The notes under the pieces: generated by a model
Told to the model about the DNA's origin: nothing
The model's input: the letters and a program-made list of their open reading frames with translations, nothing else
The model's database searches: none
Translations under genes and position numbers: made by a program
Part shown: one piece after another, positions 58,800 to 64,000 of the stretch
How the letters are laid out: the number at the start of each line of letters is the position of its first letter
Numbering within the stretch: the stretch's first letter is position 1
DNA from: Mucilaginibacter sp. SMC90
GTDB taxonomy: Bacteria; Bacteroidota; Bacteroidia; Sphingobacteriales; Sphingobacteriaceae
Assembly (NCBI RefSeq): GCF_022811725.1
Contig: NZ_CP094527.1
Span: 5,084,001-5,148,000 of the forward strand
Direction of reading: 5' to 3'
DNA length: 64,000 nt

Positions 58800-59831
58800 C
58801 TAAGCTGAGGCTTTGGTTAAAGTTGACCCTCTTTCAATCAATTTTGATGGGATCTGGAGATCAATTTTTGAAGCATCAAGCTTGTGGGTATTGATCTGCG
58901 CCATTAAAATATCGATTGCCGATTTTGCTATATCATAGGTTGGCTGCTGTATAGTAGTAATTCCCGGCGGATATAAACTAAAAACCTCATTATCATCAAA
59001 ACTGATCATAGCAAGATCTTCAGGTATCCGGAGTTTAAGATCTTTGATGGCCTGCAAACCCATTGTACCCAGATAGTTGGTAGTGAAAAACACAGCGTCC
59101 ATCTGTTTTTGTTTCTCAATAAAAGCTTTAACGGCCTCAACTCCTTCATGTTTATCCATATCAAATGGAATCTTTAAGACCATTTTACTGCTTTCTTTCA
59201 ACTTATTGTCTTTTAAAGCAGCCTTATAACCCAGGCTCCTGTCATTAAGCTGAATGAGCCCCAGGTCGGCTGTTACCATACCTATGTTTTTATACCCCGA
59301 TCTTACAAAGCACTCAACTGCGCTGTAAGCGCTTGCAAAATTATCAACCAAAACGTGCGGGATGTTTGTTCCGGGAAAGTATCCATCGATAAGCACTACC
59401 GGCTTTTCAATATCAACCAGGTTCTGGATATCCTTTTCCAAACCCTTCATTGGCGTAATAATATAGCCGTCAACCAGTTGCTGGCTTAGCATCCTGATCA
59501 TATCCTTGCCTTTTTGCAGGTTATTATTTGTGCTGCAATATATAATGCGATAGCCTCCCTTTTCGGCCTCCTCCTCTATCACCTTTGCCATTTCACCAAA
59601 AAAAGGTCCGCCAATACTTTCTACTATCAGCCCTATAACTTTTGAAACGCCGGTACGCAAACCAACCGCCATACGATTAGGTTCATACCCATTTTTTTGA
59701 GCTACATCTAATATCTTTTTGCTGATTTCTTTGCTAATGCGGCCCTTACCATTTAAAACAAACGAAACGGTTGTTATTGACGTATCGGTAAGTTTAGCTA
59801 TATCCTTAATGGATATCTTTTTTTTCATCAT
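58800..59831 (-). CDS. LacI-family transcriptional regulator
   Basis: 343 residues from the ATG at 59831. The HTH is SIKDIAKLTDTSITTVSFVLN followed by the hinge GKGRISKEISKKILDVAQK. The periplasmic-binding-protein-like body (GVSKVIGLIVESIGGPFFGE, MISFDDNEVFSLYPPGITTI) binds a sugar or similar effector. It probably represses the BSP and GH92 genes, which follow on the same strand, through the palindrome at 58524. Confidence 0.94.
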   Translation of the reverse strand: MMKKKISIKDIAKLTDTSITTVSFVLNGKGRISKEISKKILDVAQKNGYEPNRMAVGLRTGVSKVIGLIVESIGGPFFGEMAKVIEEEAEKGGYRIIYCSTNNNLQKGKDMIRMLSQQLVDGYIITPMKGLEKDIQNLVDIEKPVVLIDGYFPGTNIPHVLVDNFASAYSAVECFVRSGYKNIGMVTADLGLIQLNDRSLGYKAALKDNKLKESSKMVLKIPFDMDKHEGVEAVKAFIEKQKQMDAVFFTTNYLGTMGLQAIKDLKLRIPEDLAMISFDDNEVFSLYPPGITTIQQPTYDIAKSAIDILMAQINTHKLDASKIDLQIPSKLIERGSTLTKASA

Positions 59832-59998
59832 CGTTCTCAAATTCAGGTTTAAGGTTTAGTACATCCAACCTTTTAAATGCCCATTATTTTTTGCTTATTC
59901 AGCCATCAGTCAAAATCAGGATATCTTTATAAAAGATGCACTTTTTTATCCTTTTTTATCCAAATACCGCAAATTTATTCCATTAATTACCAATATTT

Positions 59999-60006
59999 TA
60001 ACTTTG
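59999..60006 (+). promoter_or_regulatory. Candidate -7 element TAACTTTG
   Basis: Exact TAnnTTTG match, 234 bases before the permease start. If used, the mRNA would have a long leader in which I can recognise no riboswitch. The 59832-60240 gap otherwise holds only AT-rich DNA with doubled TTTTTTATCC words at 59942-59961. Confidence 0.45.
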
Positions 60007-60240
60007 CGTCATAAACATTTAAAAGTGACTGGGTAAATATAATGTATGGCTTCCATTTTTGGCTTTTTTAACAACAATTTGTTACAAAACATTCAAAACA
60101 GCAACATTTATTTGCTAAGGCACCTCAAAATAAAAACCAAAGTTGCAGTTATTAAAAGCTTTTATCGTATCAATTAGTACTGAATTAATGCTAAATTTAG
60201 ATTTTGTCGTTCCCCTGGTTAATTGATATTTTAAAGCTAC

Positions 60241-61569
60241 ATGAGTATAACGCCAAAACTTAACCGTTTTGATCTTTCAATGATTGTTGTAAGCCTTGTA
60301 ATAGGCATGGGTATTTTCGCGGCTCCGGCCGAGGTGGCAAAAAATTCAAGCACACCCCTTTTATATTTCGGGGCCTGGCTGCTGGGCGGCGCTGTAAGCC
60401 TGTGCGGGGCATTAACCTTTGCCGAAATTGGGGCCCGCTACCCTACTACAGGTGGTTTTTACAAGGTTTTTTCATATTGTTTTCATCCTGCTTTTGCTTT
60501 TATGATCAATTGGGTGCTGGTGATAAGCAATGCGGCCTCGGTTGCTGCAGTAGCGCTCATTGGGGCAGAATATATTAACCCGGTTATCATGCCTCAAAGC
60601 CTGCAAAATGATACAGGGATCAAGATCATGACCATAACTTCCGTACTTATTTTGTATATAATTAACTACCTGGGCATTAAAATGAGTGCGCGAACCCAAA
60701 ATGTGCTCACACTTTTTAAAATAGGCATGATCCTGATTTTGTGTGCCGCAGTGTTTAAAGGCAACATTCATACAGCCAAAGAAGTTATCGCATACCATAC
60801 TAATAACAATATAAGTGCGTTCGGAATAAGCTTGGTAGCCGTATTTTTCACCTATGGCGGTTATCAGCAAACTATAAATTTTGGAGGCGATATTATAAAC
60901 CCGAAAATCAATATTCCTAAAGCTATATTTTTTGGGATAGCTACCGTGATATCATTGTACATGCTTATCAACTTTGCTTATTATTCGGTTTTAGGCATCA
61001 GCGGTCTTCAGCAAAAAACAACGCTTGCAGCGACACTTGCCGGGGTTTTATTTGGTGCAGCAGGTTATAAAATAGTATCCCTGCTCATGTTTGTTTCGGT
61101 ACTGGCTTTTGTTAATGTAAATATTATGGCTAATCCCCGTGTTTACTATGCCATGGCCGAAGATGGTATATTGCCCGCCCGCTTTAAACGTGTAAACAGC
61201 CAAACCCAGGTACAGGAATTTGGACTTACCTTTTTTGTTGGAGCAGTGCTCGTTATTTTATTTGTTGCCAATTCGTTTCAAACCATATTAAGCTATGTAA
61301 TGTTCTTTGATACTATTGGCCTTTCAACCGCCGCTATTACGATCTTCATTTTACGGCGCAAAACAAAACAGCTTAACAATACCGGCATCTATATTATGAA
61401 GTGGTACCCGGTTATCCCTGTCATATTTATTACCACTTACTGGTTTGTTACTATCAGTATTTTTATTGAAAACCCGCAGGCTGCTTTAATATGCATCTGT
61501 GCATTTATTGCAGGCCTCATTATTTACTATATCACTAAACGAAGCCAAAAACCTATTACGACACTTTAA
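60241..61569 (+). CDS. APC-family amino acid permease
   Basis: 442 residues, twelve helices. The first helix has VIGMGIFAAPAEVAKNSS, the unwound substrate-binding loop of APC carriers; FAEIGARYPTTGGFYKVF and FTYGGYQQTINFGGDI follow. It is coupled to the PLP enzyme gene by a 2-base gap, so it likely imports a sulfur amino acid such as methionine, cysteine or homocysteine. The substrate is inferred from context. Confidence 0.92.
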   Translation: MSITPKLNRFDLSMIVVSLVIGMGIFAAPAEVAKNSSTPLLYFGAWLLGGAVSLCGALTFAEIGARYPTTGGFYKVFSYCFHPAFAFMINWVLVISNAASVAAVALIGAEYINPVIMPQSLQNDTGIKIMTITSVLILYIINYLGIKMSARTQNVLTLFKIGMILILCAAVFKGNIHTAKEVIAYHTNNNISAFGISLVAVFFTYGGYQQTINFGGDIINPKINIPKAIFFGIATVISLYMLINFAYYSVLGISGLQQKTTLAATLAGVLFGAAGYKIVSLLMFVSVLAFVNVNIMANPRVYYAMAEDGILPARFKRVNSQTQVQEFGLTFFVGAVLVILFVANSFQTILSYVMFFDTIGLSTAAITIFILRRKTKQLNNTGIYIMKWYPVIPVIFITTYWFVTISIFIENPQAALICICAFIAGLIIYYITKRSQKPITTL

Positions 61570-61571
61570 TT

Positions 61572-62729
61572 ATGGATCTTTCATTTATTTTAAATGAACT
61601 TGGGGAGGAAAGAGAAAACTATTTCAACGCCGTTTCGCCGCCAATAATGCAATCAAGCAACTTCAGTTTTAAAGATGTTGCAGGGCTTAGGGAAGCCATG
61701 GGTGATGAATTTGAAAGCAACCTGTACTCGAGGGGGCAAAACCCAACACTCAATATACTCAGAAAAAAACTTGCCGCTTTAGACGGTGCTGAAGACGCCC
61801 TTTTGTTCAGCAGTGGTATCAGCGCCATAAGCGTACCTATTTTATCGCTGTTAAAATCGGGCGATCATATTATAGCTGTAGATAACCTGTACAGCTGGAC
61901 CATCAAACTATTTAAGGACTTTTTGCCCAAATTTGGTATCAGCACCACGTTTATTGACGGAACAGTTTTTGAAAATTTCGAAAAAGCTGCAACTCCGCAA
62001 ACCCGCTTAATTTACCTTGAAAGCCCTAATACCTTTTGTTATGAGCTACAGGATATCAGGAAAGTAACCGCGTTTGCCAAATCAAACGGCATCATAACCA
62101 TGATCGATAACAGCTACTGCAGCCCACTTTACCAGCAACCTATTAGTATGGGGGTCGACCTGGTGGCGCAATCGGCCACAAAATACATAGGCGGTCATTC
62201 GGATGTGGTAGCCGGTGTGCTTACAGGCAGCAAGGCCATGCTTAAAAAACTTTTTGAACATGAGTTCATGAACACAGGCCCCGCACTCTCCCCCCATTCG
62301 GCATGGCTGCTTTTGCGCGGATTAAGAACGTTACCGCTCCGCCTGCAACGCAGCTTTGAAAGCACCCGGATCGTTACAGAATGGCTTGCCACCCATCCGG
62401 CTGTACAGGATGTGATCTGGCCTTTTAGTCCGCAATTTAAACAAGCCGAATTAGTTAGCCAGCAAATGCAGGGCTGCGGAGGTTTATTTAGCCTTACCTT
62501 AAAAAATAGCACATTTAGTAAGATTGAAACATTTTGCAATAGTCTGCAACATATCCTCCTGGCAGTTTCGTGGGGAGGACACGAGAGTCTTGCTGTTCCG
62601 GCCATTGCTTCATTTAGTGAGGCTGAATACTCTGCCGAAAATAATCATCACCAATTGATCAGGATGTACGTTGGTCTGGAAGATCCGCATTACTTAATAG
62701 CAGATATTAAACAGGCTTTAGAAAAGTAA
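61572..62729 (+). CDS. Cys/Met metabolism PLP-dependent enzyme (gamma-synthase/lyase family)
   Basis: 385 residues. Marks: LYSRGQNPTLNILRKKLAAL, LLFSSGISAISVPIL, YLESPNTFCYELQDI, MIDNSYCSPLYQQP, and the PLP lysine in SATKYIGGHSDVVAG. It could be a cystathionine gamma-synthase, beta- or gamma-lyase, or methionine gamma-lyase. It is co-translated with the permease, which suggests catabolism of an imported sulfur amino acid rather than biosynthesis. Confidence 0.92.
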   Translation: MDLSFILNELGEERENYFNAVSPPIMQSSNFSFKDVAGLREAMGDEFESNLYSRGQNPTLNILRKKLAALDGAEDALLFSSGISAISVPILSLLKSGDHIIAVDNLYSWTIKLFKDFLPKFGISTTFIDGTVFENFEKAATPQTRLIYLESPNTFCYELQDIRKVTAFAKSNGIITMIDNSYCSPLYQQPISMGVDLVAQSATKYIGGHSDVVAGVLTGSKAMLKKLFEHEFMNTGPALSPHSAWLLLRGLRTLPLRLQRSFESTRIVTEWLATHPAVQDVIWPFSPQFKQAELVSQQMQGCGGLFSLTLKNSTFSKIETFCNSLQHILLAVSWGGHESLAVPAIASFSEAEYSAENNHHQLIRMYVGLEDPHYLIADIKQALEK

Positions 62730-62733
62730 ACAG

Positions 62734-62762
62734 TCCCGGCCTCGCGCCGGGATTTGCTGTTT
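62734..62762 (+). terminator. Rho-independent terminator after the PLP enzyme
   Basis: TCCCGGC pairs with GCCGGGA around CTCGC, followed by TTTGCTGTTT. Confidence 0.75.
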
Positions 62763-62788
62763 AGTTAGGAAATCAATAGTTAATTTAT

Positions 62789-63391
62789 TTATAAGGATGC
62801 GTGTTGAGTGCCTTTTGCATGCTGATGCTCAAAATACAGGTATTTGATCTGGTACTCCCGGTTAATGCTGTCATAAGCCATCAGGTCGGCATCGCCATGA
62901 AAGTAATTACGGATGCTGTACCTGAAATCGTTTTGCTCCGGAAAACTCCTGTACACGTTGGCTATGGTTAAGTTTAAAACAGGCGCGGCAATACCTGTGC
63001 TATAAAAATAATTCTCGGCCCGGGCATAACCTTTACCTTGAGGGACTAACTGTACATGACAGTAAAGTATGAACCCTGCTGTATCAATCACTTCGTAAGC
63101 TTCATCTTGATAAAGCCTGTAATCTTTACCTCCATCGCGGTAGCCAAAAATTTCACTTTTTGATAACCTTATCTTTTTCCCTGCGGAGGTAAGGCTGATG
63201 TGGTTACCGCCTAAAAAATCATTGAGTTTCAGTTTTGTACCCTCTTCAGGCACGTAGCTCAATTTATCGGCTTTGTAATCCTGGGCAGTTAAATAAATTC
63301 CTGACTTTACATTTTCATTTTGTGCCATAAGGCGGTTTGCCCGTATACCGATCAGCATCATGATGATGATCATTTTAATTGAATTTTTCAT
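62789..63391 (-). CDS. Secreted hypothetical protein
   Basis: 200 residues with a signal peptide ending LMAQ. The body (SGIYLTAQDYKADKLSYVP, IFGYRDGGKDYRLYQDEAYEV, ENYFYSTG) is typical of small periplasmic Bacteroidota proteins of unknown fold. The C-terminus is His-rich (FEHQHAKGTQHA). I do not recognise it. Confidence 0.7.
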   Translation of the reverse strand: MKNSIKMIIIMMLIGIRANRLMAQNENVKSGIYLTAQDYKADKLSYVPEEGTKLKLNDFLGGNHISLTSAGKKIRLSKSEIFGYRDGGKDYRLYQDEAYEVIDTAGFILYCHVQLVPQGKGYARAENYFYSTGIAAPVLNLTIANVYRSFPEQNDFRYSIRNYFHGDADLMAYDSINREYQIKYLYFEHQHAKGTQHASL

Positions 63392-63424
63392 TTTGTTTAC
63401 TACTTATTTAAAAATTAAGGGCAT

Positions 63425-63450
63425 AAAAAAGCCGGGCGGCAAAACCCGGC
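63425..63450 (-). terminator. Terminator of the porin gene
   Basis: GCCGGG pairs with CCCGGC across an 8-base loop; on the minus strand six T follow. It lies 88 bases past the stop of the gene at 63538. Confidence 0.75.
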
Positions 63451-63537
63451 CTCCAACCTTTACTAAACCTACCCTTACAATCCAAACGGGATAAGTTATC
63501 GCGGTTTTAAAATACGTTTATATAATCTGCTTACTAC

Positions 63538-64000
63538 TTAAAAGCGAACCAGCAGGGCAGCTATAAATCTTGTTTCTGAGTTTACCAGATCTGGGGTAAA
63601 GTTGGTACCATCAAGTGGTGTAGTATTGTAACCATCGGGCGATGTAACACCGCCGTGGCCTGCAAAATATGGCACGTTAGCATGACGGTGAACAACTTCC
63701 ATCCTGAAAGTCAGGTAATCGTTAGGCATCAGATCCACAGTGGTTGAATAATCATAAGCTTTGAATTTATCGCCGGGATTAGCCGAAAACGGATGAGTAC
63801 CAACAGCACCTGTACCTACTGCCGGGATCGGGTTTGCATCGCCGGTTGGATAAAGCACCAGGTAACGGCCGGGGTTATTCATTACACCGCCGCCAAAAGT
63901 CCAGCCTAAATGACCTTTAGCCATTACCATACGGTGGTAAAACATGGCGCTTGCAAAGTATTGTGCAGGGCCTTTAACCGGATCTGATGTGAAGCCGTTA
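63538..64000 (-). CDS. Outer-membrane beta-barrel porin (bbp2/OmpL-like), 5' end outside window
   Basis: The frame is open from the window edge to a stop at 63538; 154 residues are visible. TFGGGVMNNPGRYLVLYPTG, NDYLTFRMEVVHRHANVPYF, GGVTSPDGYNTTP and the final ETRFIAALLVRF match the C-terminal strands of Bacteroidota beta-barrel porin 2 proteins. The closing Phe supports an outer-membrane barrel. The N-terminus and substrate are not visible. Confidence 0.85.
   Translation of the reverse strand, partial: NGFTSDPVKGPAQYFASAMFYHRMVMAKGHLGWTFGGGVMNNPGRYLVLYPTGDANPIPAVGTGAVGTHPFSANPGDKFKAYDYSTTVDLMPNDYLTFRMEVVHRHANVPYFAGHGGVTSPDGYNTTPLDGTNFTPDLVNSETRFIAALLVRF

Noticed and set aside
60010..60240. 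SAM-type riboswitch before the permease operon
   Set aside because: I could not find the conserved cores of the SAM classes I know in this leader.

Overview
The window looks like chromosome of a Bacteroidota bacterium of the Sphingobacteriaceae, most probably Mucilaginibacter or a close relative (inference). Pointers are the gliding-motility gene gldC, CHASE3/GAF hybrid kinases, many secreted glycan enzymes (GH16, GH76, GH92), signal peptides ending in AQ, mostly weak ribosome binding sites, TAnnTTTG-type promoter elements and several dispersed intergenic palindrome families. I see no transposase, integrase, rRNA operon or CRISPR array.

Layout. 1-13 kb: partial hybrid kinase, gldC group, RhlE-type helicase, NmrA/HxlR divergent pair, dihydroorotase, small ligand-binding and EVE proteins, a WYL regulator, an asparaginase and cutC. 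13-29 kb: a 946-aa HExxH/propeller/barrel protein, metallophosphoesterase, GH16, an ECF sigma unit, Lrp/EamA, an orphan ABC ATPase, ChbG and a PAS protein whose stop codon runs into ten GGTGAAA repeats. 30-34 kb: the first RNA-repair block, kptA, a WYL regulator and divergent rtcB. 34-36 kb: a DUF5131-TcmP pair. 36-49 kb: housekeeping and surface genes, GH76, a seven-haem cytochrome, and a small-protein/nucleotidyltransferase pair. 49.5-54.5 kb: the second RNA-repair block. 54.5-64 kb: GH92, a BSP-type protease and their likely LacI regulator, an amino-acid permease with a PLP sulfur enzyme, and a partial porin.

The main finding is the second RNA block. A Ro60/Rsr gene (50200-51771) is followed by about 850 bases without a protein gene that hold six tandem Y-RNA-like units. 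Each has a closing stem, a conserved TGYCGT / RTWRCYC internal-loop pair, an upper stem and a conserved TACTTCG just after it. Five carry tRNA-like modules. In three of these the module is circularly permuted (T-arm, acceptor strand, short closing loop, acceptor strand, D-arm). Two overlapping RlaP-type nucleotidyltransferase genes follow, and three tRNA genes (Pro-UGG, Ile-UAU, Cys-GCA) lie divergently upstream.

The rsr and rtcB promoters, 17.5 kb apart, share a 23-bp inverted repeat placed exactly 11 bp before TTTGTATCA. This suggests one regulon, probably read by the WYL protein divergent from rtcB. The picture I infer is a stress-inducible RNA surveillance and repair system: Ro with a family of tRNA-mimicking Y RNAs, RtcB ligase, KptA phosphotransferase, two nucleotidyltransferases and accessory tRNAs.
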